Positions 10,436-21,600 of a DNA stretch of 64,000 nucleotides are shown piece by piece; within the stretch, counting starts at the first letter, position 1, and each line of letters begins with the position of its first letter. Below the pieces are notes generated by a model. The model ran no database searches. It was not told where the DNA came from and was given only the letters and a program-made list of their open reading frames with translations. The position numbers were made by a program, and so were the translations under genes. The DNA comes from Liolophura sinensis (lineage: Eukaryota; Mollusca; Polyplacophora; Chitonida; Chitonidae), in assembly GCF_032854445.1 (NCBI RefSeq), contig NW_027017983.1, positions 62,001 through 126,000 of the forward strand, in the 5' to 3' direction.

Positions 10436-10798
10436 AAATAATGCCCGCAACAAAGTTCCGCCAACAAGATCGTCTCTTGGACTTTAGTAAACGACGAGCT
10501 TTAGCTCTAAAATTACAAACCTAGTTTAAATTATCGTTAGGACAATGATTAAATCTGCCTTCACACTTTTTCCGGTCCTTTACGGCTTTACCACAGTTAT
10601 TGTCGCACCAGGGCTTACTTTTGGATTTGTCCAAGGTTTAGGTATAGTTCAATCCGCAGCTCGTAATACAATCTTATCAAATTTTAATATACGATAATCT
10701 GCTGCGCTGAGAGTCTCTGGAGTGATATCAGCCTCGGAGAAAATCTGGAATGCGATCCAGTCTGCTTGATCGAACTTCCATCTAGCTTTCACTGTATA
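10436..10798 (-). pseudogene. LINE endonuclease C-terminal fragment
   Basis: Minus-strand piece covering the end of the endonuclease and the start of the linker. It matches 2,330-2,700 of copy A: FRQQDRLLDF-type and KSKSKPWCDN-type segments read in reverse, with the SETLSAAD stretch near 10,700. No open frame longer than a few dozen codons remains. It continues straight into ORF2-start sequence near 10,798, skipping the SDH region and the GDFN region. Confidence 0.72.
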
Positions 10799-12089
10799 AT
10801 TTTATCTAAGGAGGACATTATGGAGGGAGGCGTATTTGAGATTTATTATTTTTTGTTTGGACCGATGGCAGTCTTTCCAGGGAGATGTGCTGTTAGGTCT
10901 CCTTTGTGCGAGTGATGTATCCATGGACATTCGGATCTGATGTTGAAGGACCAACGTCCTCCAACGATGCAAGCGTATAAAAAGTGTGAATAGGGTCCCT
11001 TGTGGCCTTAGACGGACGGTAAGAAGGAACACCGGGTTTAGGGCTATGTGGATTAAATCCTTTTGTGCAAGTTTAGGTGTATTGTTTTCAGCAGGAGAAG
11101 AGGTATTGTTATAGTTCTCTTGTTCAATATTAGTTTGCGTAGAGCAAGACGAAGACGTAGTGTTCTTGACAGATTTAATTTAATCAGGTTTGACAGCTAA
11201 TTTTGGCACAGATATTGTGTTGGGCTTGTTGTCACCGATAGATCAAGTTAAAATGTGTTTGAAAACCAACAGATGTTGACACACCGTTGACCACTTTGGC
11301 AAATGAACGTTTTAGGGGAGTGTTTGGGGTAAAGGTCAGACGACGTGCTTCTAAGTGATAAGTAATATTATTTTGCACTTTTAATGTAATATTCGGCTTC
11401 TTTTTATAAAGAGAGAACAGTCTTTAGGAAAGGACCAATTTCCGCAATTTGAACATTTTAATGTCTTAGTACAGTCGAAGTCTTCATGGCCCTCTTCTGC
11501 ACATCAAAACCAAACCAACTGATTTCTACACTGGCCCTTGCCGTGCCCAAATTTTTCACATTTAAAGCATCTAGTTGGGTCTGGTATGTACAGATCCACT
11601 CGAACACTGTAGATCGACTGAGGAACAGATGTGTTGTTGAACGTCAGCAAATAAGTATGAAGTATTATAATATTATGACATTTTTTGTTGTAAATCGCTT
11701 GACAACCCGTTGCGATTTTAATTCAGAACATATCTGTTCCTCAGTGAAGTCGGCGAAGTCCTGATCTCTATCTCGGATCGCTCCCTGACTAGAATTTGAT
11801 GTTGTGTAAGGAGACACAACACACAAAATCAGCTATTTTATTTATGGACATTAAATTGAGCGCCTGCTGTTTACGAAAGACTTCGGTTAGAACATCGCCC
11901 GATTTGAACTTTTAAATATTTTGTCCTGCTGAACTTGCAATACATTTGTTTAATAGAAACGGATCTAATTTAAACGCAAGTTTTCCTTCGTTCTTTGTTG
12001 AGAGGCCAATTGCTCGACCCACCTTCCGTGTCTAACAACACTTCATTTCTACGTTTTGAAACATTTGTGGAAAGGTTTAGGGAAGACAT
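10799..12089 (-). pseudogene. LINE ORF1 (copy D)
   Basis: Minus-strand ORF1 from the ATG at 12,089-12,087 (MSSLNLSTNVSKRRNE) to the TAATG junction at 10,820-10,816. The knuckle region lies near 11,440-11,570 with several substitutions. The C-terminal region is Ser/Thr-rich. The copy is related most closely to copy C at 8,363-9,779 and is broken by many frame shifts. Only the first ~20 bp of ORF2 remain. Confidence 0.8.
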
Positions 12090-12440
12090 GCCAGAAAAAT
12101 TCACAACATGTGTTGTCTGATAGATGTGCTAGGAAATCCTGCAGAAGAAGATGATGCATCCTTCACGTTTGCACCCGGGGTTGAATGATCAGCGTTCTCC
12201 AACGAACCAAACTTATAAAAAGTTTGAATAACGTTTCTAGTGGCCGTTGACGGACTGACTAATGGGCCACTAGGTTGATCCATTTCATGATTTTTACCAT
12301 ATTTATAATGTCACCCGTTGCGTTCTGTTAAGAATCAACGGATTTATTGGATTTCCATTGATTTGCACGTGTGGTCGGATTAAAAACTACGGTAGAATCG
12401 GTTAAGGTAGCCGGTTAGCAGATTTAAATCAGTTTGTGAT
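12090..12440 (-). pseudogene. LINE ORF1 C-terminal fragment
   Basis: Minus-strand C-terminal ORF1 piece (SPSTATRNVIQTFYKFGSLENADHSTPGANVKD), homologous to the NKFGSLEDIDRHR region in the arms. The ORF2 junction is lost because it abuts the ORF1 start of copy D. From 12,440 to 12,549 there is about 110 bp of sequence with no match elsewhere in the window. Confidence 0.7.
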
Positions 12441-12624
12441 GATGAACTGGGCGTGTCACGCAAGGGTTTCATGACCAGTTTGTTTCGGTATAAACAACTC
12501 AGCCCTTACACTACAAGACTCCACCCGATAACCATAGATGACGGAAGGCATGGTTTATTAAACGTTAGCGGGTATGTATTCGTTTTAATATGATTTCCAT
12601 CTCTTTGAATTACCCCCCCCCCTC

Positions 12625-13239
12625 CCCCTTGGAGTTCCGAGGTGATAAAAATACAACCTTGGCCCCCTAGGCAAGCTTGTCGTAAAAGACGACTAACCTA
12701 GAGCTGTCCCGTGATGGCGCGGTGAATATTATAGGCTCAAATCTTCTCGGTTGTGTGAGAGACAGCCGGGAAGCGACCAGTTTGCCGTGGGTTGTGACCC
12801 GTAATCTCCGAGGACGGGATCCTGGTGATTGAGGGCGTGTTGTTCTTGCGAGGTCCCTCACGCCTAACACGTCACTTTGGCCCTTGCTTGGAGAGAGACG
12901 GGAGGTCGGATGGGCCCGGTCCGATCAATCGGCTTGGTCATGTTTTGCCTCTGCGTGGACCGAAAGTTTCTCCATAACATTCAAAACAGAACAAATGATA
13001 TTTTTTAACGTTCGTTTGCGGGCTCATGGGTCTGTCAAGTAGTTCGTGTCTGATTGGCTAGCTTCTACAGCTCGTGGTAGGGAATTGGGTATGCGTATCA
13101 GTGGCATCTATTTTAGTAAACTTCATGTGGAGTCCTTAGTGTCTTTCCTGCTGGATATCCCCAGGTTCAGACATCGCCCTTGTTCGCACTCCGTTACGGG
13201 TGAGGAACACATCGGCTGAACTTTTATTATCTATATGCC
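12625..13239 (+). promoter_or_regulatory. LINE 5'UTR (right arm)
   Basis: Plus-strand copy of the LINE 5'UTR, starting at a C-rich run near 12,615-12,640 and ending at the ORF1 ATG at 13,240. The perfect hairpin GTCGT-AAAAG-ACGAC is at 12,679-12,693. Inferred role: internal promoter and leader of the LINE. Confidence 0.75.
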
Positions 13240-13550
13240 ATGTCTTCCTCAAACCTTCCTTCTAATGTCTCTATTGTAACTACCAGGTCTTCCTCTCAGC
13301 CGATTTCAAGTGCTGACAAAAATGGAAATTAGAGGTTTTATGGGACTCGGTTGATAACGGACAGGACAGTTGGCTGGCTTTCATGGTTTTCTCAACAGAG
13401 TGACAAAAGCGGGCCTTCAAAATTCATGCATTTGTTTTAAAAGGCCTTTGCAGTGCGCGGTAGTCACATTGAAAAAGTAAAACAATCATGATCTGGAGAC
13501 ATTCTCGTTGAATGTTTCCGGAAACAACAATGAAAACCTTTACTAGCTTT
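13240..13550 (+). pseudogene. LINE ORF1 N-terminus (right arm)
   Basis: Starts at ATG 13,240 (MSSSNLPSNVSIVTTRSSSQ), has a stop after SSADKNGN, and continues to SGDILVECFRKQQ near 13,490-13,530. An A-rich run at 13,551-13,566 marks the 3' end of an RT element inserted in the opposite orientation. ORF1 resumes at about 15,038. Confidence 0.78.
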
Positions 13551-15037
13551 AAAAAAAAAAAAAAAATATTTGTCAAGTCCGACATTCCTATACCATTCGT
13601 AGTCCGTAAAGGGCGTTCCAAGTCGATAATCGCAAGATCCATTTCCACAACAACGTTTAACACTAACTCCCAAGGACAAAGGTATGTAAGAAATTATACA
13701 AAAAAAAAGAAATAAAGCCGGCAACACGCAAGAGAGAAGCGGTCATCAGTTTTCAATGATGCCGGGCAGACAATGAATATTCCAAGCATGAATTCCATGT
13801 CAAAGTTCAAATTCGTAGTCCGTGAATGAGTTCCAGGTCAAATAACAGCTAAACAAGTATCGCCGTGGCGCTTTAATTGCAACTGTTCATAAAGGCATCA
13901 TGCTGATGTAATGAGCATGGCTACCTTTACGGCCCCTAGCCCCAGGTTAAGCGGTATTAGATACAGTTTGAAAATGACGAGCGTTACAGATCCTAACCGA
14001 TCAGATTATGATTCAAAAGTAACGGACGATTACGTCTTTCCCGCTAATATGTAAAGATCTCATGCTACAAGAGGCGCCATGTATGATATTGCACATGACA
14101 TACAAGATAGACGGTTACACTGGGCAACCAGCGCCATCTGTGTTGTTAAATACCATGAAAGTGATAGATATGTACATATGGAGAACAGCGCCGTCTGTGT
14201 GGTTGATCACAATGCAGATCGCCAGAGATTCTGAACGCTCTGTCCATACCTGCCAACAAGAGTGTTATACTCATTGTAAAATTTGAGAAACTTAGAATGA
14301 AGGCGTTTGATGGAGTATCCTTGAAAAACTAGTTTTTGAACTAGCAACTTGTGACGCAGATTAAAGTCATTACAATTAACGCAAGATCTGACAAATGCTA
14401 CAAGGCGAGATATGTATACGCCATATGCAGGACCCTTTGGTATATTGATATCTAAATAAGGATAATTTACTATATCAAAATTGAAATGATCCCTTTTGTC
14501 TTAAAGGCGGCGTGAAAGGAGACCTTGTCCGTCTTTGTACAGATATAGATCCAAATAAGATGTACCATCAGGACTATCTGTTCTCTCCTTTAAATCCAAT
14601 GAAGGCGGATAGATTTCCTTCACCGCTTCAGTAATATGGGGATTTTTTAACGCCAGTAGATCATCAATATACCGTTTGGTAAATGAAAAGGATCGAGCTT
14701 TAAAAATATTACTTTTTTAGTAATTTCTGCATATAGTCGTAATCATTGAAAACAGATATAGGTCTGCCAAATGAGGCGCACAACTGGTACCCATTGGAAT
14801 ACCTATGCACTGTTGGTAAATGGTATCTCTGAATTTCACATAGATGTTATTAATGAGAAATTCAAGTAATTCAATAAATAATGTAACATCGCATGAGTGG
14901 TAACCTTTATAAAGAGTAGAACTAAAGAAAGCCTTATTGCTTCTGACGTTAATGTAACGTAAAAAGACATTCCAATTTGTACACCCCCTCGCAATTCCCT
15001 GAACAGCTATCAGGGAATAATACGTGACAGGGATCAA
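13551..15037 (-). mobile_element. 5'-truncated RT element in LINE ORF1 (right arm)
   Basis: Mirror copy of 4,741-6,230. The minus strand carries RT motifs IPMGTSCAPHLADLYLFS near 14,750-14,800 and RYIDDLLAL near 14,655-14,680. The difference from the left arm is Gly for Ser just before IPMGT (CIGIP against CISIP). The A run at the low-coordinate end is the element's 3' terminus. The 5' part of the RT is missing, as expected of a 5'-truncated insertion. Same breaks as the left copy. Confidence 0.78.
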
Positions 15038-15964
15038 GATATAATTGACCTATCCGAAGAGGAAATATGCACAGAACTGCAATCGCAGGGTGTCACCAGA
15101 CTTAAACTTTTCACTACGAAGGAATCTGGTAACATCCTTAAACTAAATAATTACCTGTTGCCCTTTGAGACTACCTCCCTTTCGTCGTATATCTATATTG
15201 GCCCGTATAGGGTTGGATTTATATTCCTAACCCGACACATTATTTCAACTGCCAAAAGATTGGTCATGGTAAGGGCCAATGTAAAAATAAACTGGTTTGC
15301 TTTCGGTGCGGCAGTGAGGGTTATGACGGTTTTGACTGCAGTAGCTTAGTTAAGTGCTGCAATTGCGGTGGGGATCACATGGCCTCCTCTAGGGACTGTC
15401 CACTGTTCGTTAAAGAAAATCAAATAATAAAGATAAAAGTCAAAAACAATTTTTCTTACCAGGAAGCCCGCAAATTAGTGTCACCCTCTAATACTACTCC
15501 GCAGACTTCCTTTGCCAATATGGTCAGACGAGTAACAGCTATCACTGTTGAAACTTCATTTGCTTGGCCCATTGCTAACGACAAACCTAATTCTACTGCT
15601 GTGCAATTTTCTACTCAACCTGCGCTTAATTCTTGCTCAACCCAGACTACAAAAAATAAAACCAGTAAATAGTATCGAACAAACTCACAAACCTGATCCC
15701 AAAGCCTCTAAAGATAAAAATGCCAAAAATAAACATCAAAATAATGATAATAAACCTAGTGACCATACAGAGCGTCCCTCTAAGGCCAATAGGGATCCTG
15801 TCCAAACTTTGAATAAGTTTGGATCGTTGGAGGACATTGATCGACATCGGATGCGGATGTGCTGGATACATCACCCGCACCAGGGATATCTAACAGCCGA
15901 TCTCCAAGGAAGAGTCGTCCTCGGTCCAAACAAAGATAAATCTCCTATACGCCTCCCTCCATAA
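15038..15964 (+). pseudogene. LINE ORF1 C-terminal part (right arm)
   Basis: Plus-strand ORF1 continuation: IIDLSEEEICTELQSQGV at about 15,038-15,090, zinc knuckles at 15,245-15,405 with the same two damaged knuckles as in the left arm, the KIKVKNNFSYQEARKLV segment, then a Lys/Asn-rich tail. It ends in the TAATG junction at 15,962-15,966. One frame change occurs between the knuckles and the tail. The shared damage shows the element was already dead when the arm was duplicated. Confidence 0.87.
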
Positions 15965-16440
15965 TGTCTGTATACCACACAGTTATACAGTGGATTTGTC
16001 GAGATCTTCAGGTAATGTTTTTTGAAATAACATAGTTTAATCATTTAATTAATCCTACTGTCCTTTACCTTCAGGAAACTCATTTAAAGACATCAGACAA
16101 AGATAAAATAACTCTTAAAATTATTCATTATAGAGTACTTACTCAAGTAAAGACGAGCAAGCAACAGGCGGCTTTTCTATCTTCATCAATAACAATATTA
16201 TTCACAGTCCTGTTTCCTTGGATACACAGCTTCAGGCTGTGGCCGTTCGTGTTTCATTACCTGAAACAATCACATTATGTTCAGTGTATATTCCTTCGAA
16301 TATTTTTTGTCAGCTTTCCAGTTGCAAAATTCAAAAGAACAATTGCCAAAACCTTTTATAATGATGGGAGATTTTAATTCCCATGCCCCCCCCCCCCCAC
16401 GGGGCAGTAATAACATAAATAATAAATGCAAGATAGTGAA
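15964..16440 (+). pseudogene. LINE ORF2 N-terminal endonuclease, truncated (right arm)
   Basis: ORF2 begins at ATG 15,964. The conserved start (IQWICRDLQ, QETHLKTSDK) and GDFNSH near 16,370 are present. The module ends near 16,440 and is followed at once by a second endonuclease start that is part of the next piece, as in the left arm. Confidence 0.82.
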
Positions 16441-17480
16441 AGACTTCTTATGAAACGAGGAACTGTTATGAAACTTTAATGAAATAACACATCTGGTTCA
16501 ATCATTCAATCTTGTTGCCCTGTGTCTTCAGGAAACTCACCTAAAGACTTCTGACAAAGATAAAAATTATTCACTTTATAACACCTATTGTGATGTAGTA
16601 GAGCGAGCTGCAGGCGGCTCTTCGTTATTCATAAATAACAATATTATCCACAGCCCTGTTGCTCTCCATACGGAGCTTCAGGCTGTGGCCGTTCGTGTTT
16701 CATTATCTGAAACAGTCACATTATTTTCGGTGTATATACCTCCGAACACTTCTTTGTCAGCTTTTCAGTTACATAGTCTAAAAGAACAATTACCTAAACC
16801 GTTTATAATACTGGGACATTTTAATGACCATCACCCCCTTGGGGGCAGTAATAACATAAGTAATAAGGGCAAGATAGTAGAAGACTTCTTATCTAAGGAG
16901 GAATTGTGTTATTTCAATGATGATTCCAATATCTACTTACATCCGGGAAGTAGCGCTTATTCAGCTATCGATCTCACTATAACAGATCCATCACTTCTCC
17001 TTGAATTTTCTTAGAACGTGCATGACGATTTCTGTGATACTGACCATTTTCCTATTATTATAGAGCATATCACTAGTAAATCTTTAAAACTTGTAGCTTG
17101 TTGAAAATTCGATAACGCAGATTGGATTGCATTTGAGATGTTCTACGAGGCTTAAATCACTCCTGAGACTCTCAGTGCAGCAGATGATCGTATATTAAAA
17201 ATTTACTGAGATTGTTTTACGAGCTGCCGATAAAACTATACTTAAGACCTGGACAAATCCAAAGGTAACCCCTGTAACAACAGTGACTGTCGTAAAGCCA
17301 TAAAGGACCGGAAAAAAGGCTAAACGCAGATTTAAGCATTGTCCTGCTGACACTAATTAAAACCAGGTTTGTAATTTTAGAGCTAAAGCTCGTCGATTAC
17401 TCAAGTCCAAGAGGCAATCTTGTTGGCGTTACTTTGTTTCAGACATTAAGTCAGAAACACCAATGCGTAAGGTCTGGAAC
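16441..17480 (+). pseudogene. LINE endonuclease, second module
   Basis: Plus-strand endonuclease. It contains AVRVSLSETVTLFSVYIPPNTSLSAFQ (16,685-16,765), GHFND in place of GDFNS near 16,813, SAIDLTITDPSLLLEFS (16,965-17,010), then TDHFPIIIEHI near 17,040-17,070. The Asp of GDFN is therefore replaced by His. Stops appear after LLLEFS and near 17,100. The linker with MRKVWN lies near 17,465. Up to about 16,740 it belongs to the inverted-repeat arm. Confidence 0.82.
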
Positions 17481-18145
17481 TTAGGGGCAAAAACAATAAA
17501 GCCAAAGTTCAGCCTTTGAGAGATGGAGATGATATATTAATTTTTCCACCTCATATTGTAAAGAAATTTGCATAAACCAGAAGGAGAAAATTAAATTGCC
17601 CTTCTCTTTTAAAAATGTAGAGGATTATAATCGACCTTTTAATATTCATGAATTTAGAATTGTATTAAAAAAGGCACACGATACTGCACGTATATTACAA
17701 GTTTGTGAACCATTTACCGCCCGAGCCACTTGAGGCTCGCTTGGACTTGCCTAATGATATTTGGATAACTGGAAATTTTCCACCATCACGGAGGGAGGCG
17801 TGTATTATACTTCTGTGTAAATCCGTCTAATTACCGTCCCATACCTTGTACCAGCTGTGTTTGTAAGACAATGGAACTGATGATTAATGATATACTTTCT
17901 CGGTTTCTTGACGCGAACAAGCGTTTATCTAATATTCAATGTGGTTTTCGTCAAGGTCGATCTACTTTAGATCACTTGTGCGGTTTGAAACCTTTATTCG
18001 TGATGGTTTTGTTAATAATGAACGTGTGGTGTCGATATTTTTTGAACTTGAAAAAGCCTACGTCACCACGTGGGAATATGGTATTTTGAAAGACCTTTCT
18101 GATCTGGTTTTAAAAGGTCGCTTACCTCTATTTTATCCCCACTAG
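17481..18145 (+). pseudogene. LINE RT N-terminal part
   Basis: Plus-strand linker and RT start: IQCGFRQGRSTLDH near 17,930-17,970, an FETFIRDGFVNN segment near 17,985-18,020, then the motif A region (IFFELEKAYVTTWEYG) near 18,030-18,080, where the catalytic Asp is Glu. RT stops at 18,145 (GRLPLFYPH), before motifs B and C, and is fused to an ORF1 C-terminal segment. Confidence 0.82.
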
Positions 18146-19205
18146 GGATCCTTTCCAAACATTTAATAACTTTGGATAGTTGGAGGACGTTGGTCCTTCG
18201 ACACCGGATGCGGATATGATGGATACATCACCCACACCAGGGAGATCTAACAGCTGATCTGCAAGGAAGGGTCGTCCTCGGTCCAAACATGAAGACAAAT
18301 CTCCTATACGCCTCCCTCCATAATGGCTGTATAGGACAAAATTATACAATGGAAATGTCGAGGTCTTAAGGTAAATGTTTTGAAATAACACAGTTAGTTC
18401 AATCGGTCAATCGTATTGGCCGTTGTCTTCAGGAAACTCAACTGACATCTGACAAAGAAACAATATCTCTTTTATTATTCCTTATACAGCAGTTATTCAA
18501 ATGAAAAAAACAAGCTGCAGGCGGCTCTTGCATCTTTATCAATAACAATACTATTGACGGTCCTGATTCTCTGGATATAGAGGTTGAGGCTGTCGCCGTT
18601 CGTGTTTCATTGTCAGAAACATTCACATTATGTTCAGTGTATATTCCTTCGAACATTTCTTTGTCAGATTCTCAGTTACATCATTTAAAAGAATAACTAC
18701 CTAAGCCGTTTATAATATTGAGAGATTTTAATTCCCATAACCCCCTACGGGAGAGTAATAACATAAGTAATAAGGGCAAGATAGCCGAAGACTTCTAATA
18801 AAGGATGAATTGTGTTATTTCAATGATGGTTCCAATACCTAGTTACATCCGGGTAATGGTGTTTATTCTGCTATGGATCTCCCTACTACAGACCCATCAC
18901 TTCTTGATTTTTCTTGGAAGATGCATGACGATCTTTGTGGTAGTGACCATTTTCCTATAACCCTAGAGCATATTACTTCTAATTCCTTTTAAACATATAG
19001 CTCGGTGAAAGTTCGATATCGAAGACTGGATAGCATTTGACATTTTTTTTGAGGCTGATATCTCTCCAGAGACTCTCAATGCAGCAGACGATCCTATTTT
19101 AAAATTTAATGAGCTTGTTTTACGAACTGGTGATAAAACTATACTTAAGACCTCGACAAATCCAAAATCCAAAAGTAAAACATAAAAAAAATCACATAGA
19201 AATGC
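18146..19205 (+). pseudogene. LINE ORF1 end plus endonuclease
   Basis: Plus-strand ORF1 C-terminal sequence from 18,146, the TAATG junction at 18,321-18,325, then ORF2 endonuclease. ERAAG-like, ETFTLCSVYIPSNISLSDSQ and the ADITPETLN-like and FNELVLR-like segments are visible down to KTSTNPKSKSK near 19,140-19,180. The GDFN Asp-Phe-Asn lies near 18,725 as RDFNSHNP. Many frame breaks. The piece ends near 19,205 at a jump into RNase H sequence. Confidence 0.78.
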
Positions 19206-19688
19206 TCTTATCATTCTGCAAAGTATTGCTGACACCTAATTATCCGGATTACAAATTTTTATATATTACGATAGGTCAAAGGATTGTTGCGGCTGCAGCT
19301 GTCTTAGAACAGTGCGTCATTGCTCTTCCTCTTTCACCTTCATTTTCTATCTTCTCTGCAGAAGCCAGGGTTATACTTCTGGCCTTATCATACGTTTCCA
19401 GAAGGCAGTGATATACAGTGCCTCGCTGTCTTGCCTTTTGGCATTTCAGAATACTAAATTTTAAAATCCATTAATTCTTGAGAGTTTAGCCAAACAGAGA
19501 AAACTAATTAAAACAGGAAAAGATTTTATTTTCTGTTGGATACCAAGTCATATTGGTATCCATGGAAACACAGTCGTAGACGGATAAACTAATAGCGTTC
19601 TCTGCTTGATCAAAATTGGACTATGGGTCCATGATTTACGGTTCCGCAAGCAAATATTAAACTGTTGGATCCGGTCCATCACGAAAGA
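19206..19688 (+). pseudogene. LINE RNase H and RT thumb scraps
   Basis: Plus-strand RNase H start without its catalytic DGS (YKFLYITIGQRIVAAAAVLEQ at 19,240-19,305), the FSAEARVILLALSYV segment (19,350-19,400), and CWIPSHIGIHGNTV near 19,535-19,580. This is followed by a short RT-thumb fragment (KLDYGSMIYGSAS) to 19,688. RT is absent between this and the endonuclease on its left, so this is a large internal deletion or a patchwork. Confidence 0.75.
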
Positions 19689-19889
19689 CTTTGATCAGAA
19701 GATCGAAGCTTTTTAGCTTGTTTAACCTGTCCTGCCAATCCTTCTATGCATTTTTAAGCAAGAAAGGGTCTAATTTACATGGAGGTCTTGTATTGTTTTT
19801 TACAGATAGGACAATAAAGACAGGCCAATTATTGGACCCACCATCCATGTCTAATAAAACAATTTTTTAAGACATTAGGGGTAAGGTTT
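19689..19889 (-). pseudogene. LINE ORF1 N-terminal fragment
   Basis: Minus-strand ORF1 N-terminus, closest to copy C (9,580-9,780): LDTDGGSNNWPVFIVLSVKNN and the LKSFDQ segment near 19,700. It joins a RNase H/RT patch of opposite orientation at 19,688. Confidence 0.72.
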
Positions 19890-20510
19890 AATGAAGACGT
19901 GGTAGATATATAAAAATTCACCCTATGTGCCCATCCCCCCCCCCCCCCGCACCCCACCACGTAGTGCCAACAAGGGCAATGCCTGAACCCGAGGATACCT
20001 AGCAGGAAAACACATCAAGGACTCCACATGAGGTATACTCAATAGATGGCCTTAACATGCACACCCAATTCCTCACCAGTAGCATCTCAATGAAAAAGGT
20101 GACAACATCAAATATACTTCAATCGATTGACCCATCGCCTTTAACGTAGCCACGCAAACGAAATTTCAGAAATAACATTTTCTCTAAGGAATAGTGCCAC
20201 GCAGAGGCAAGACGTGCCTAAGCCGATTGATCGGACCGGGCTCATCCGACCTCCCGCCTCTCTCCAAGAAAGGGCTAAAGTGACGTGTTGGACGTGAGGA
20301 TCTCGCAAGACCAACACGCCCTCAGCCACCAGGATCCCGTCCTCGGAGATTACGGGTCGCAAGCCACGGCAAACTGGTTGCCCCTTCGTTGCCTCTCACA
20401 CAACGCAGAAGATGTCAGACTATTATATTCACCAGGCTCACAAAGGAGAGCTCTAGGTTAGTCGACTTTTACGAGAAGCTTACCTAGAGAGCCGAGGTCT
20501 TATTCTTATA
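19890..20510 (-). promoter_or_regulatory. LINE 5'UTR
   Basis: Non-coding 5' leader of the fragment at 19,689-19,889, aligned with the leader of copy C. A run of 16 C lies near 19,926-19,945. The hairpin near 20,460 is damaged (GTCGACTTTTACGAG). It abuts RNase H sequence of another LINE at about 20,510. Confidence 0.7.
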
Positions 20511-21600
20511 GCCCTGGTCTCTGCAGAAAAGATTGATGACGAGGATGGAAGACGACGAGAAACAACTCGCTGCAAAACCTTGCTGAATTATAAGAGGATT
20601 TGAATTTGATTGATTATATTTATGTAGATTAAATATCAATTTATGTTGTGTAAGAAGCCATGAAGGAGACTCCGGAAAAGAAACCGGAGATATGTCCCCA
20701 AGTTTATTGTTGGCTTCCATAATATGGTCCTTAACACGAACACCGAATGAAGCTGATCTTGTTTAGACGGAGAAAATCTAAAACCATTGGTAGCTGCCCA
20801 TTTCTCGATCTTATTGAGACAAAGCTGCAGCTGCTGCTCGATGTTATTAATATTTTTAGCACGGTAGCATATCAGGAAGTCATTTACATATAATGAACCC
20901 TCATTGCCAGATGTCCATATTTTGGCCAGCCTATTAATTTTTGTGTTGGTGAAGGATACTGCCCTTGGGCACACCCATCTCCTGCTCGTAAAAATCGGAA
21001 AGAGTGGACCTCACCCTTACCTTAAACTGATGCCCACATAAAAATTCCGATATAAATATTGGTAAATATTGGTATAATCATTTCCATGTGGTGTCGTACG
21101 CCTTTTCAAGGCCAAAAATATGGACACCACACGTTCATTATTAACAAAACTATCACAAATAAAAGTTTCAAATGGAAAAATGGGATCTAAAGTACATCGA
21201 CCTTGACGATAACCACATTGATTATTAGATAAAACCTTGTTGGTTTTAAGATCGTTTACTATTCATAGTCTTACAGATACAGCTGGTAAAAGCTATGGGA
21301 CGGTAATTATTTGGGCGTTTATGATCCTTACCCGGTTTAGGGACTGGGATAATACACGCCTCCCTCCATGACGGTGGAAAGTTTTATTAATATTGTTAAA
21401 ATATCATTAAGCAAGTCCAAGAGAGTCAGCAGTGGCTCAGGTGATAAATGGTTCAGAAACTTATACGTTATCAGGACCACAAGCAGTATCGTGGGCCTTT
21501 TTAAATGGAATTTTAAGTTCTTCTATATTAAAAGGGCGATTTAATTTTCTCCTGGTTTTTAATATGCTGGAATTCTGAAGTACAGTTCTCCTCAGAAGAT
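20511..21600 (-). pseudogene. LINE RNase H remnant and RT (copy E)
   Basis: Minus-strand 3' part of copy E. Only the linker into RNase H remains at 20,511-20,755. It is joined through an internal deletion to RT at SPSK (near 20,765), so the thumb is lost. RT motif C reads YVNDFLICYRAKN instead of YVDD near 20,880-20,910, changing the first catalytic Asp. Motif A (LEKAYDTTW-like) and the QGRSTLDH-like segment lie near 21,080-21,230. PVPKPGKDHKRPN is near 21,330-21,360. Frameshifts are common. Confidence 0.82.

Larger units (their letters stand above)
12550..16740. repeat. Right arm of a large inverted repeat
   Basis: Mirror image of 3,040-7,223. Matching landmarks are the 5'UTR hairpin at 12,679-12,693 versus 7,081-7,095, the RT-element frame at 14,717-15,037 versus 4,738-5,058 (one residue different), and the ORF1 end frame at 15,548-15,964 versus 3,811-4,227 (identical over 138 codons). 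The spacer between the arms is about 5.3 kb. Outside about 16,740 the LINE continues but matches the other side only as a diverged relative. Confidence 0.93.
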
